DNA from: Saccharothrix australiensis
GTDB lineage: Bacteria > Actinomycetota > Actinomycetes > Mycobacteriales > Pseudonocardiaceae
Direction: 5' to 3'
Length of the DNA: 64,000 bases
Assembly: GCF_003634935.1 (NCBI RefSeq)
Contig: NZ_RBXO01000001.1
Span: forward strand, 3,063,501-3,127,500
The position numbers and the translations under genes are program-made. Shown here piece by piece: positions 36,398-44,905 of this stretch. The number at the start of each line of letters is the position of its first letter. The first letter of the stretch is position 1. Under the pieces are notes generated by a model, which did not search any database, was not told the origin of the DNA, and saw only the letters and a list, made by a program, of their open reading frames with translations.

Positions 36398-37645
36398 ATG
36401 ATCCGACTGGTGCGTGGCGTCGGCCTGCTCGCGGAGCGGAACTTCCGGCTGTTGTGGTTCGGTGAGACGATCAGCCAGTTGGGCACCGCGGTCACGACCG
36501 TGGCCATGCCGCTGCTGGCCGTGCTCGCGCTGGACGCGAGCACGTTCGTCGTCGGCCTGCTCAACGCCGCGGTGTGGCTGCCCTGGGTGCTGGTCGGGCT
36601 GCCCGCGGGCGCGGTGGTGGACCGCCTGCCCAGCAGGCTCGTGATGATCCTCGCCGACGCGATCTCGGTGCTGTTGCTGCTCAGCGTCCCGGTGGCCGCG
36701 CACTTCGGCCTGCTGACCGTTCCCCTGCTGCTCGCGGTCGCGTTCGGCGTCGGCGTCGCGGCGGTCTTCCTCCTGACCGCCTACCAGGTGCTGCTGCCCT
36801 CCCTGGTCGAGGCGGAGCACCTGCCCGAGGCCAACTCCAAGCTGCTGGGCAGCGAGGCCGCCGCGCGGATCGTCGGTCCCGGTTTGGGCGGTGTGCTGAC
36901 CCAGCTCGTCGGCGCGGTCACCGGGCTGGTGGTCAACGCCGCGGGCTTCCTGGTGTCGCTGGTCTGCCTGTCGACCATCCGCGTGCGGGAGGAGGCCGGC
37001 CGGCGGGTCGAGCGCGGCGGGTCGCTGCTGCGCGACGTCGCGGTCGGGGTGCGGCACGTGGTGGTGGACCCGTACCTGCGCCCGCTCACGCTCTACGCCG
37101 CCGTGTCCAACCTGGCCGCCGCCGCCTTGCAGGCGCTGCAGGTGGTGTTCCTGGTGCGCGCGGTCGGGGTCGGCTCGGCCGAGGTCGGGCTGGTGCTGGC
37201 GTTGGCGGGCAGCGGAGCGGTCCTGGGCGCGTTGGCGGTGCGGCGGTTCACCGCCAGGACCGGGACGGCGCGCGGCCTGCTGCTCATCGCGCTGTGCACC
37301 GCGCCGTTCGCGCTGCTGATGCCGCTGAGCACCGGTGGCGTCGGTCTGCTGTGGTTCGTCGTGGGCGGTTTCGTGCTGGACGCGGGCATCGCCGCGGTGA
37401 ACGTGATCATCGGCAGCTTCCGGCAGCGCTACTGCCCGCGGGAGGTGCTCGGCCGGGTCACCGCCAGCATGCGGACCGTCTCCAACGGGGCACTGCCGCT
37501 GGGCGCGTTGCTGGGCGGCGCGCTCGGCACGTTCCTCGACCTGCGCGCGGCGATGTGGGTGGCCGCCGCCTCCCAGCTGGTGTGCGTCGTGTTCCTGTTG
37601 ACCCGACACCTGCGCCGCCTGCGGGACCTGCCGGTCGCCGCCTGA
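36398..37645 (+). CDS. MFS transporter, probable peptide exporter
   Basis: A 415-residue major-facilitator protein with about 12 hydrophobic segments. It begins RNFRLLWFGETISQLGTAVT, as in the EntS/tetracycline-type drug exporters, with the loop GLPAGAVVDRLPSR after helix 2. By context it exports the NRPS product or gives self-resistance. GGGGG lies upstream of ATG 36398. The 103-base gap after the serine A gene contains no convincing gene. It is the last gene before a hairpin terminator. Confidence 0.9.
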   Translation: MIRLVRGVGLLAERNFRLLWFGETISQLGTAVTTVAMPLLAVLALDASTFVVGLLNAAVWLPWVLVGLPAGAVVDRLPSRLVMILADAISVLLLLSVPVAAHFGLLTVPLLLAVAFGVGVAAVFLLTAYQVLLPSLVEAEHLPEANSKLLGSEAAARIVGPGLGGVLTQLVGAVTGLVVNAAGFLVSLVCLSTIRVREEAGRRVERGGSLLRDVAVGVRHVVVDPYLRPLTLYAAVSNLAAAALQALQVVFLVRAVGVGSAEVGLVLALAGSGAVLGALAVRRFTARTGTARGLLLIALCTAPFALLMPLSTGGVGLLWFVVGGFVLDAGIAAVNVIIGSFRQRYCPREVLGRVTASMRTVSNGALPLGALLGGALGTFLDLRAAMWVAAASQLVCVVFLLTRHLRRLRDLPVAA

Positions 37646-37663
37646 CCCGACCCGCGTCGTGAA

Positions 37664-37691
37664 AGCACCCGCACACCGCCGTGCGGGTGCT
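37664..37691 (+). terminator. Hairpin ending the first NRPS transcription unit
   Basis: AGCACCCGCAC at 37664-37674 pairs perfectly with 37681-37691 around a 6-base loop, 19 bases after the MFS stop. It separates the synthetase-exporter unit from the oxygenase-to-EctC unit, which must then have its own promoter in 37692-37836. Confidence 0.78.
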
Positions 37692-37836
37692 GCCCGGCGT
37701 GCCCGCGGCCCGGTGTGCGGAGGTGCGGATCTGCCGCCGGGAGAATGAAAACTTCCGGTCGGCGCAACGCATTCGGCCAGTAGAGTCGGTGGTGGTCGGG
37801 AATTCGACCACGAGTTCCGGAGAAAGGTTGGAAGGT

Positions 37837-38859
37837 ATGACCGCGCCAAAAAAGACCGCTGTCGCACCCGCTCTGGACTGGACGTTCGACCCCGGCTCGC
37901 CCGCCGTCGTCACCGCTCCGCCGCTGGCCGACGCCCCTGCGGCGCGCGCCTGGATCGAGAGCGTCGCGGACGACCTGCGAGCGGGTCTCGACCAGTACGG
38001 TGCGCTTTACCTGAGGAACCTCCCCGTGCGCGACGTGGACGATTTCGCCCACGTCCGCGACGCCTTCATCCGTCGGGAAACGCCGTACCGCGAGAAGGCG
38101 ACCAAGCGCAGTGACTTCGGCAATTCCGTGTACTCCTCGACCGACCTGCCCGCCGCGCAACGAATCCGAATGCACAACGAGAACAGCTACACGATGACTT
38201 TTCCGGGGCTGCTCCTGTTCGGTTGCCTCGTGGCGCCGGGAAGCGGTGGCGCGACCCCGGTCGCCGACTGCCGCGAGGTGCTGTCCCACCTCCCGGAGGA
38301 CCTGGTGCGACGTGGTCGCGACACCGGCTGGCTGCTGTGGCGCACCTACTCCGACGACATCTCCCTGGGGTGGCGCACCGCGTTCAACACCACCTCCCCG
38401 GACGAGGTCGCCCGGTACTGCGGTGAGAACGGCATCGACCACGAGTGGCTGCCCGACGGGAGGCTGCGCACGCGCCAGCACCGCTCGGCGATCATCCGGC
38501 ACCCGCGCACCGGGCAGGAGATCTGGTTCAACCACCTGGCGTTCTGGAACCAGTGGTCCTTGGAGCCGGCGGTCCGGGAGACGCTCGTCGACGAGCTGGG
38601 CGCCGAGAACCTCCCGTTCAACACCACCTTCGGGGACGGCGAACCCATCGACGAGGCGGACGCCCGCCTGATCAACGCGGCCTACGACGCGGCGACCACG
38701 CGCCGTCCCTGGTCGCCGGGTGACCTCCTCGTGGTGGACAACCTGCTCGCCGCCCACGGCCGGGACGCGTTCCGCGGCGACCGCCGGATCGTGGTGGCGA
38801 TGGGGGAACCGGTGGACCTGGCCGACTGCGCGCCGACCGTCGCGGTCGGCGCGCGCTGA
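37837..38859 (+). CDS. Fe(II)/2-oxoglutarate-dependent oxygenase, TauD/SyrP-like amino-acid hydroxylase
   Basis: A 340-residue TauD-superfamily enzyme. The iron site HxE is at H113/E115 in MHNENSYTM; the distal His and 2-oxoglutarate-binding Arg are in LLAAHGRDAFRGDRRIVVAM. The sequence EIWFNHLAFWNQW resembles SyrP-type enzymes, which hydroxylate the beta carbon of carrier-bound amino acids. It lies 27 bases before an A-PCP gene with a glutamine-like code, so a beta-hydroxylated glutamine-derived residue on that PCP is a reasonable proposal. ATG 37837 is chosen because conserved sequence begins soon after and AGAAAGG lies upstream. Substrate is inference. Confidence 0.9.
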   Translation: MTAPKKTAVAPALDWTFDPGSPAVVTAPPLADAPAARAWIESVADDLRAGLDQYGALYLRNLPVRDVDDFAHVRDAFIRRETPYREKATKRSDFGNSVYSSTDLPAAQRIRMHNENSYTMTFPGLLLFGCLVAPGSGGATPVADCREVLSHLPEDLVRRGRDTGWLLWRTYSDDISLGWRTAFNTTSPDEVARYCGENGIDHEWLPDGRLRTRQHRSAIIRHPRTGQEIWFNHLAFWNQWSLEPAVRETLVDELGAENLPFNTTFGDGEPIDEADARLINAAYDAATTRRPWSPGDLLVVDNLLAAHGRDAFRGDRRIVVAMGEPVDLADCAPTVAVGAR

Positions 38860-38886
38860 CGTCGACGCACGAAGGAGGAGCGTTCA

Positions 38887-40671
38887 GTGACGAGTACAGA
38901 CCTCCGGCCCGGCGACCTGACGGACCGGTTCCGACGCGTCGTGCGGCAGTTCCCCGACCGCGTCGCGGTGCGCGCCGTCGACGGCGCGCTCGACTTCGCC
39001 GCGCTCGACCACCGATCCCGCCGCCTGGCGGGCGCGCTGGCCGCCGCCGGCGTCGGTCCGGGCACCCGCGTCGGCATCCACCTCGGCCGGACCTCGCGGC
39101 TCGTCGTCGCCCTCGTCGCCGTCTGGCGGGCGGGCGGGGCGTACGTGCCGTTGGACCCGTCCTACCCGGCGGACCGCCTCGCCTTCATGATGGCCGACTC
39201 CGGCCTGGTCGCGGTCATCGCGGACGAACCCGTGCCCGGTCGACCCGACGGAGTCGCGCTGGTGCCGGTCGATCCGCCCACCACGACCGTCGCGCCGCTC
39301 GACGTGGACCGCGACCCGGACGACGCCGCGTACGTGATCTACACCTCCGGCACCACCGGCAAGCCCAAGGGTGTCCAGGTCGGCGTGGGCGGCGTCGAGC
39401 AGCTCGTCCACGCCCTCGAAGCCGACGACGTGTACCCGTCGGAGCACCGCACGGTCGCGTGGAACGCCAGCATCTCGTTCGACGCCTCGGTGCAGCAGTG
39501 GATCAGGGTGCTGCGCGGCGACACCCTGGTGCTGCTCGACGACGAGGCGCGCACCGAACCCGAGGCGCTGGTCGCGCTGCTGGAGGACCACGCGGTCACC
39601 GACATCGACTTCACCCCCACCCACGTCCTCGCCGTGCGGGAGCACCTCGACCACCTCGCGGAGCGGAGGGTCGCGTCGGGCGGGTCGCCGCTGCGCCTGC
39701 TGGTCGGCGGCGAGGCGATACCCGGGGCGCTGTGGGAGGGCCTGGTGGCGCGCGGGCTCGCCGGCGGGCTGGAAGCGGTCAACCTCTACGGCCCCACCGA
39801 GTGCGGCGTCGACGCCACGGCCGCGTGGATCGGTGGGGCGACTCCGCACATCGGGACCCCGTTGAGCGGCGTCAAGGGCTACGTCCTCGACGAGCGACTG
39901 CGGCCAACGCCGCCCGACGAGCCCGGCCACCTCTACCTGTCCGGCCCCGGTCTCGCCCACGGCTACGTCGGGAGGTCGGCGCTGACCGCACAGCGGTTCG
40001 TCGCCGACCCCTTCGACGACGGCGGCGCCCGCATGTACCGCACGGGCGACCGGGTGCGCGAGCGCCCGGACGGCACCCTGGAGTTCCTGGGGCGCACCGA
40101 CCGGCAGGCCAAGCTGCGGGGCTTCCGCATCGAGCTGGACGAGGTCGGCCACGTCCTGGCGGAGCACCCCCGGGTGGCTTCGGCCGCGGTCGTGCTGAGC
40201 GGTGGACGGGAGCTGGTGGCCTACGTGACGGGGTCCGCGACCGAGGGCGAGGAGTTGCGGGCGTGGTGCGCGACCCGGCTGCCACCGCACATGGTGCCCG
40301 GTCGGGTGGCACACCTCGACCGGATGCCCACCACCGCCGGCGGCAAGGTCGACTTCGCCGACCTCGAAGGTCGTGCGCCCCGGTCGCCGGCCGGACCGGA
40401 GGCGCGCCGGGAGGGCGGGGGAGTGGAGGACCTGCTGTGCGCGGTGTGGGGTGACATCCTCGGCCTGGACGCGATCGACGCCGAGGACAACTTCTTCGCC
40501 CTCGGCGGTCACTCCCTGCTGGCGATCACCGTGGTGAGCGAGGTCAAGAAGACCTTCGCGGTGCGCATCAAGACCGCGGACGTATACCGGTTCCCCCGAC
40601 TCGGCGACCTGGCCGGCCACATCCGGCAGGTCGCGGCGGAGACGGCGCGACCCGCGGTGCCGGCGTCGTGA
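38887..40671 (+). CDS. NRPS A-PCP didomain, glutamine-like code
   Basis: A 594-residue protein. The A domain spans ~10-500: YTSGTTGKPKG, SFDASVQQWIR, NLYGPTE, YRTGD, AKLRGFRIELDE and GGKVDF with the catalytic Lys. The PCP is at ~515-585 with [12 protein letters not shown]. My GrsA alignment gives D-A-Q-D-L-G-L-V-D-K, one change from the glutamine code DAQDLGVVDK. It has no C domain, so it supplies an aminoacyl-PCP for in-trans modification or as a starter for C1 of the large NRPS. GTG 38887 has AGGAGG at good spacing. The oxygenase upstream and thioesterase downstream (4-base overlap) form one operon with it. Confidence 0.92.
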   Translation: MTSTDLRPGDLTDRFRRVVRQFPDRVAVRAVDGALDFAALDHRSRRLAGALAAAGVGPGTRVGIHLGRTSRLVVALVAVWRAGGAYVPLDPSYPADRLAFMMADSGLVAVIADEPVPGRPDGVALVPVDPPTTTVAPLDVDRDPDDAAYVIYTSGTTGKPKGVQVGVGGVEQLVHALEADDVYPSEHRTVAWNASISFDASVQQWIRVLRGDTLVLLDDEARTEPEALVALLEDHAVTDIDFTPTHVLAVREHLDHLAERRVASGGSPLRLLVGGEAIPGALWEGLVARGLAGGLEAVNLYGPTECGVDATAAWIGGATPHIGTPLSGVKGYVLDERLRPTPPDEPGHLYLSGPGLAHGYVGRSALTAQRFVADPFDDGGARMYRTGDRVRERPDGTLEFLGRTDRQAKLRGFRIELDEVGHVLAEHPRVASAAVVLSGGRELVAYVTGSATEGEELRAWCATRLPPHMVPGRVAHLDRMPTTAGGKVDFADLEGRAPRSPAGPEARREGGGVEDLLCAVWGDILGLDAIDAEDNFFALGGHSLLAITVVSEVKKTFAVRIKTADVYRFPRLGDLAGHIRQVAAETARPAVPAS

Positions 40672-41465
40672 GCACCACGACGGCGCAGGGGCACGCGACG
40701 CCCCACGACGACACGTCGATCATCCGGCCGCTGCGGCGGGACTCGGCCGAGCGGGTGCTGGTGTGCTTCGGCTTCTGCGGCGGGGGAACCGCGCCCTACC
40801 GCCCGTGGGCCTCCCTGCTCCCCGACGACCTCGACCTGGCGCTGATCTGCTACCCCGGTCGGGAAGGGCGCTTCCTGGAAGGACAGGTCGACTCGTGGGA
40901 CGCGCTGGCCGCGGACGCCGCGGCGCTGACGCGCCAGGTCGCCGAGCGCCCGTACCTGCTCTTCGGGCACAGCATGGGCGGTTGGATGGCCTACGACGTC
41001 GCCACCCGCCTCCAGGACCAGGGCGTCCGCGTCGCCGAGTCGGTGATCATCTCCTCCTGCAACGCGCCGTACGCGTCCGTGCGGGAGCGGGACAAGTTCC
41101 CCGCGCAGAACGACACCGACGAGCAACTGATGGCCTGGATGCGCAACTTCGGCGCGCTACCCGACTACGTGCTCGAAGACCCCGACCTCACCGCGATGGC
41201 ACTCGACCTCATGCGAGCCGACATCAAGGTCCGCGACTCCTTCCACTGCGACGACACCAAAACCCTGCTCAGCCCGCTGACCGTGCTGCTGGGCGAGACC
41301 GACGAGGTGATCGAGGACAACGCCGAGGTGCGGTGGGCCGAGGTGGCCGCCGCCGGCTTCTCCGCGCGGCACCTGCCCGGCGGGCACTTCTACACACCCG
41401 AGGTGTGGTCCGTCCTGCCGCGGTACTTCCCGTGGGACGCCGAGCAAGGGGGTTCCGTCGCATGA
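40668..41465 (+). CDS. Type II thioesterase
   Basis: A 265-residue type II thioesterase with the catalytic triad in LLFGHSMGGWMAYDV (Ser), LLGETDEV (Asp) and LPGGHFYTPE (His), plus the family opening CFGFCGGGTAPYRPWASLLP. It removes misprimed acyl groups from carrier proteins, or releases a modified amino acid from the standalone A-PCP proteins on either side of it. Its GTG overlaps the preceding stop (GTGA) and its stop overlaps the next ATG (ATGA), so three genes are translationally coupled. Confidence 0.92.
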   Translation: MSTTTAQGHATPHDDTSIIRPLRRDSAERVLVCFGFCGGGTAPYRPWASLLPDDLDLALICYPGREGRFLEGQVDSWDALAADAAALTRQVAERPYLLFGHSMGGWMAYDVATRLQDQGVRVAESVIISSCNAPYASVRERDKFPAQNDTDEQLMAWMRNFGALPDYVLEDPDLTAMALDLMRADIKVRDSFHCDDTKTLLSPLTVLLGETDEVIEDNAEVRWAEVAAAGFSARHLPGGHFYTPEVWSVLPRYFPWDAEQGGSVA

Positions 41466-43315
41466 GGACCGGAGAACCGACCGACGTCCGATCGGTCGTG
41501 GCGATGTTCGAGTCCCGGGTGGAACGCTCGCCGCAAGCCGTCGCGGTGGTCGACGGCGAGGACGAGTGGACCTACGGCCGGATCGCCGGCGTGGCCGACG
41601 CCATCGCCGCGGGCTTGCGGGGGCACGACATCGGCGTGGGCGACGTCGTGGGCGTGCACCTGCCGCGATCGGCGATCGGTGTCGCGACCGCGTTCGCCGT
41701 GCTCAAGGTCGGCGGTGTCCACTTCCCCCTGGACACGGCGTTCCCGGACGAGTACGTCCGTTCGCTCGTCACGGACTGCGCGCCGCGGGCGGTCGTGACG
41801 ACCGCCGACCTGGACCTGCACGGCACGGTCGCCCTGCGGGTGGACGCGCTCGCGACGACACCCGTCGAGAAGGCGGTCGCCCCGCCCACGCCCACCGGCG
41901 ACACCCCCGCCTACGTCGTGTACACGTCGGGCTCGACCGGCCCGCCGAAGGGCGTCCTCGTGCCGATGGCCGCGCTGACGGGGTACGTGCGCTGGCACGA
42001 GGAGAACCTGGTGTGCCGGCCCGGTATCCGGGTCGCGCAGACCGCCCCGGTGTGCTTCGACGTCTCGCTCCAGGAGATCGTGGCGAGCCTCGCCCTGGGC
42101 AAGACCCTGGTGATCGCCCCGGAAGGGCTGCGGGCGCGACCGGAGGAGTTCGTGCGGTGGCTGGCCGACCACCGGGTCGGTCAGCTCCTGCTGCCGAACG
42201 TGTTGCTGGAGGCGGTAGCGGAGGCCGCGCGGCAGCTCGGTACCACGCTGCCCGACCTGTGCGACCTGGTCCAAGCCGGTGAGCAGCTCACCCTGTCGCC
42301 GGCGGTGCGGGAACTGGTGACCGCCGAGCCGGGACGGGCGCTGCGCAACAGCTACGGCGCGAGCGAGGTGCAGGACGTCACCTCGTACCTGGTGCGAGCG
42401 GATGACCTGTCCGGCGGCGGGCCGTGCCCGATCGGCTCGCCGATCGGCGGCCACGGCGTGCTGGTGCTGGACGAGGCGCTCCGCGAGACGGAGTCGGGCG
42501 AGTTGTACGTCACCGGTGCGGTGGCCCACGGCTACCCGGGCCGACCGGCGTTGACCGCGGCGCGCTTCGTCGCCGATCCGTTCGCCGCCGACGGTTCCCG
42601 GATGTACCGCACCGGTGACCTCGTTCGGCGCGACGCGCGCGGTGACCTCGTCTTCCTGGGCCGCGCGGACGGCCTGGTGAAGGTCGGCGGGGTGCGCGTC
42701 GCCCCTTCCGAGGTGGAGGCGGCGCTGTTGGCGCACCCGGAGGTCACCCGGGCCGCCGTGGTCGCCCGTGCCCGTTCGAGCGGGGTGACGACGCTGGCGG
42801 CTTTCGCGGTCGCCGCGGGTGCGACCGCCACCGCGCTGCGCGCCCACCTGACGGCCGTGCTGCCCGCACACGCCGTTCCCGCGCAGATCACCGTCGTCGA
42901 CACCCTGCCGCTGACGGTGACCGGGAAGGTGGACCGGGCGGCCCTGGCCGCGCCGGCGGACGCCGGGGTGCGGTCCACCGGGGCCACCGCGCGGGAACTC
43001 GTGCTCCTCGAAATCCTCGCTGAGGTGTTGGCGGTGCCCGACCTGGGGCTCGACGACGGGTTCATCGCCAGGGGCGGAAGCAGCCTGCTGGCGATCACGG
43101 CCGAGCGCGCCGCCCGCCGGAAGGGTGTCCGGCTCCCCGCCGGTGAGCTGCTGCGGCCGCGGACGGTCGGGGAACTGGCCGCCCTGGTCGAGTTCGAGCA
43201 GGGCGGGGTCCCGCCGGCGGCCGGGGCGGCGGAGCACGACGTCGACCCGTACGGCCTGGCCCTGTCCGCCGACGAGGTGGAGGCCATCACCCGAGCAGTC
43301 CACTCCGGACAGTGA
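41462..43315 (+). CDS. NRPS A-PCP didomain with an unusual specificity code
   Basis: A 617-residue protein. The A domain covers ~5-490 (YTSGSTGPPKG, YRTGD, TGKVDRAAL) and the PCP ~510-580 (GFIARGGSSLLAI). Core A5 reads NSYGASE in place of the usual YGPTE, and core A8 is VKVGGVRVAPSEVE. My alignment gives D-V-Q-L-V-A-S-D-V-K. The first part resembles proline codes (DVQLIAHVVK) but the end does not, so a proline-like or otherwise cyclic or nonproteinogenic amino acid is possible. Asp235 is present, so an alpha-amino acid is likely. ATG 41462 overlaps the thioesterase stop. It directly precedes the ectoine-synthase homologue. Confidence 0.9.
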   Translation: MRTGEPTDVRSVVAMFESRVERSPQAVAVVDGEDEWTYGRIAGVADAIAAGLRGHDIGVGDVVGVHLPRSAIGVATAFAVLKVGGVHFPLDTAFPDEYVRSLVTDCAPRAVVTTADLDLHGTVALRVDALATTPVEKAVAPPTPTGDTPAYVVYTSGSTGPPKGVLVPMAALTGYVRWHEENLVCRPGIRVAQTAPVCFDVSLQEIVASLALGKTLVIAPEGLRARPEEFVRWLADHRVGQLLLPNVLLEAVAEAARQLGTTLPDLCDLVQAGEQLTLSPAVRELVTAEPGRALRNSYGASEVQDVTSYLVRADDLSGGGPCPIGSPIGGHGVLVLDEALRETESGELYVTGAVAHGYPGRPALTAARFVADPFAADGSRMYRTGDLVRRDARGDLVFLGRADGLVKVGGVRVAPSEVEAALLAHPEVTRAAVVARARSSGVTTLAAFAVAAGATATALRAHLTAVLPAHAVPAQITVVDTLPLTVTGKVDRAALAAPADAGVRSTGATARELVLLEILAEVLAVPDLGLDDGFIARGGSSLLAITAERAARRKGVRLPAGELLRPRTVGELAALVEFEQGGVPPAAGAAEHDVDPYGLALSADEVEAITRAVHSGQ

Positions 43316-43370
43316 GCATTCACCGGCCCGGTCCCGGATTTCCAACCCTAGAGACGAAAGAGCCGTGGAG

Positions 43371-43748
43371 ATGATCGTTCGCACCAGGGAAAACCTCACG
43401 CCCGTCGACTGGGGCAACGGGTTGAGCTACCGGCTGCTCGTGCAGTCCGACGGAATGGGCTTCACCCTCGCCGAGACGGTGGTGCGCGCGGGGACCAGCT
43501 CGCGCTTGCAGTACCGCAGGCACTTGGAGGCGTGCTACTGCACGAGCGGCTCGGGGGCCGTCGTGTCCGCCGACGGCCAGGTCCGCCACGAGCTGCGCCC
43601 CGGGGTGCTCTACGCCCTCGACGAGCACGACGCCCATCACCTGATCGCCGACGAGGGCAGCGACCTCGTGCTGATCAGCGTGTTCAACCCCCCGCTCTCC
43701 GGCAGCGAGAAGCACGTGGTCGCCGGTCCCGGGTTCTCCAGCTACTGA
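43371..43748 (+). CDS. Ectoine-synthase (EctC) homologue in the NRPS cluster
   Basis: A 125-residue cupin matching L-ectoine synthase along its length: MIVRTRENL, GMGFTLAETVV, RRHLEACYCTSGSG, RPGVLYALDEHDAHHL and SVFNPPLSG. The iron ligands of EctC are conserved (Glu53, Tyr81, His89 here). EctC closes an amidine ring by dehydration of gamma-N-acetyl-diaminobutyrate, and is reported also to cyclise glutamine to 5-amino-3,4-dihydro-2H-pyrrole-2-carboxylate (ADPC). No ectA, ectB or ectD is nearby, so an osmolyte role is unlikely. Beside a glutamine-type A-PCP and a hydroxylase it may form a cyclic amidine residue. ATG 43371 is chosen by homology; GTG 43365 is the alternative. Confidence 0.9.
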   Translation: MIVRTRENLTPVDWGNGLSYRLLVQSDGMGFTLAETVVRAGTSSRLQYRRHLEACYCTSGSGAVVSADGQVRHELRPGVLYALDEHDAHHLIADEGSDLVLISVFNPPLSGSEKHVVAGPGFSSY

Positions 43749-43948
43749 CGGCCGCGTCGCTGCACGGTGTTCTCCGGACTCGTCCGGGGGCTGGGCACCG
43801 TCCAGGCTCCCCTCAGCGGAGCGGGACGGTGCCCACGCGGCTGTGGCAGGCGGCTGGCTCGTGTCGATCGGTGCCGCTCGGCGTGGGCGACGGCGTCCGC
43901 CAGGTGTTGGTGTACCAGTGCTCGGATCGTCTCGACGTGGTCGTGCAC
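43742..43948 (-). CDS. Possible small protein downstream of the ArsR-type gene
   Basis: Sixty-eight residues, read leftward from GTG 43948, which has GAGGGGG about 7 bases upstream. The first half (HDHVETIRALVHQHLADAVA) looks helical and protein-like; the second half is Pro/Arg-rich and unconvincing. It starts 16 bases after the ArsR-type stop and overlaps the EctC 3' end by 7 bases. It may be real and co-transcribed with the regulator, or chance. Confidence 0.3.
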   Translation of the reverse strand: MHDHVETIRALVHQHLADAVAHAERHRSTRASRLPQPRGHRPAPLRGAWTVPSPRTSPENTVQRRGRQ

Positions 43949-43964
43949 GGGTGCCCCCTCGGCT

Positions 43965-44549
43965 TCAGGAAACGCGGTCGGTCGGCGGCGCCACGGTGAT
44001 GGCGAGGAACAGCCGGACCGGACGGGCGTCCGGTGGGCGCAGTTCGGGTCGTGCGGTGCGCTCCTGGTAGCGGGCCATGACGGCGGCCAGCTCCTCCGCC
44101 AGCCGGCCCGTCTCGGCCGCGGTCAGGAACGCGTGTTGACCGGTCACGCCGGTGGCGGCGCGCCAGTCCTCGGGCTCCAGGGCCTTGAGGCGCACCCGGT
44201 CCTTCAGCTGCGCCGCCTCGTGGTCGAGGAACGCCTCGGCGGCGGCCTCGGCGGCCAGCGTGCCCTCCTGGCTCAGCCCCTCGGTGGTCCAGCTCTGCTC
44301 GCGGCTGGTCAGCCGCCACCGCTTCTCGCGGCCGACCCCGCCCGGCGCGTGCTCGACGAAGCCGTACTTGGCCAGCAGGTTCAGGTGGTAGGAGCAGCCG
44401 GCCACGCTCTCGCCGAGGGCCCGCGCGCACCGGGTGGCGGTGGCCGTGTCCTCGTTGCGGATCAGCTCGATCAGCTGCCACCGGAGCGGGTGCGCCAACG
44501 CCCGTAGCGCCTTGGGGTCGCGGATGTACCCGGAGTGCTCTTCGGTCAC
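43965..44549 (-). CDS. ArsR-type winged-helix transcriptional regulator
   Basis: About 195 residues. Residues ~8-90 form an ArsR-like winged helix (IRDPKALRALAHPLRWQLIE then SVAGCSYHLNLLAKYGFVEH). No metal-binding Cys cluster of ArsR/SmtB type is seen, so it probably senses an organic ligand or protein. A longer frame opens at 44585, but that start would lie inside the operator. GTG 44549 is preferred: it follows a -35 TTGCTA and a -10 TACGTT by 6 bases, which suggests a leaderless transcript. It lies divergent from the antiporter gene. Confidence 0.85.
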   Translation of the reverse strand: MTEEHSGYIRDPKALRALAHPLRWQLIELIRNEDTATATRCARALGESVAGCSYHLNLLAKYGFVEHAPGGVGREKRWRLTSREQSWTTEGLSQEGTLAAEAAAEAFLDHEAAQLKDRVRLKALEPEDWRAATGVTGQHAFLTAAETGRLAEELAAVMARYQERTARPELRPPDARPVRLFLAITVAPPTDRVS

Positions 44550-44559
44550 GTTAACAACG

Positions 44560-44589
44560 TATCTTGCTAAAGGGTTGTTTAGCAAGGTA
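44560..44589. promoter_or_regulatory. Operator-like inverted repeat upstream of the ArsR-type gene
   Basis: Arms TATCTTGCTAAA (44560-44571) and TTTAGCAAGGTA (44578-44589) are complementary over 12 bases with one mismatch, around a 6-base centre. It is AT-rich in a GC-rich genome and covers the -35 and spacer of the leftward promoter. Size and symmetry suit a dimeric ArsR-type repressor, so autoregulation is likely. Confidence 0.75.
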
Positions 44590-44905
44590 TCTTTAGATGG
44601 CTGTGGGTTGCCAGGTGACCGCTATTCCTCGGTGGGCTTGACAAGCCACCGCCCTCGCGACCGACCGCCCGGTTACCCGCCGGTGGTAGCGGGACATCGC
44701 CCGCCGTCCCCGGCCGCGGCTAGCGTCCGCCGTCGACTGCCCGTCCCGGACGCCGGCCGGGTGAGCGGGCAGCAGGACGGGGGCGCAGCGTGGACGACGA
44801 ACCGATCGGGCACACCACCCGCCGCACCGGGAAGACCGCGTGCCGCGCTGCCGGCCCCCGGTCGTGGCGGGCGGCGTCGCACCACGCCCGTGCGGTGGGT
44901 GAGCG
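44590..44905. other. Divergent intergenic region before the antiporter
   Basis: About 316 bases. TTGACA occurs near 44638 but no matching -10 is evident. A 39-codon frame at 44790-44909 ends in a GTGA overlap with the antiporter start; its Arg/Ala-rich composition makes it doubtful. Nothing else is seen. Confidence 0.4.

Noticed and set aside
36291-36401. A 36-codon frame between the serine A gene and the MFS gene
   Set aside because: Low-complexity Gly/Pro/Ala product, no ribosome binding site of its own, overlaps the preceding stop region.
41462-43315. Confident proline assignment for the second A-PCP protein
   Set aside because: Only the first half of the code agrees with proline codes; positions 322 and 330 differ, so I left the substrate open.
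43371-43748. Ectoine osmolyte biosynthesis locus
   Set aside because: Only the ectoine synthase homologue is present; no ectA, ectB, ectD or aspartokinase is nearby and the gene is embedded in an NRPS operon.
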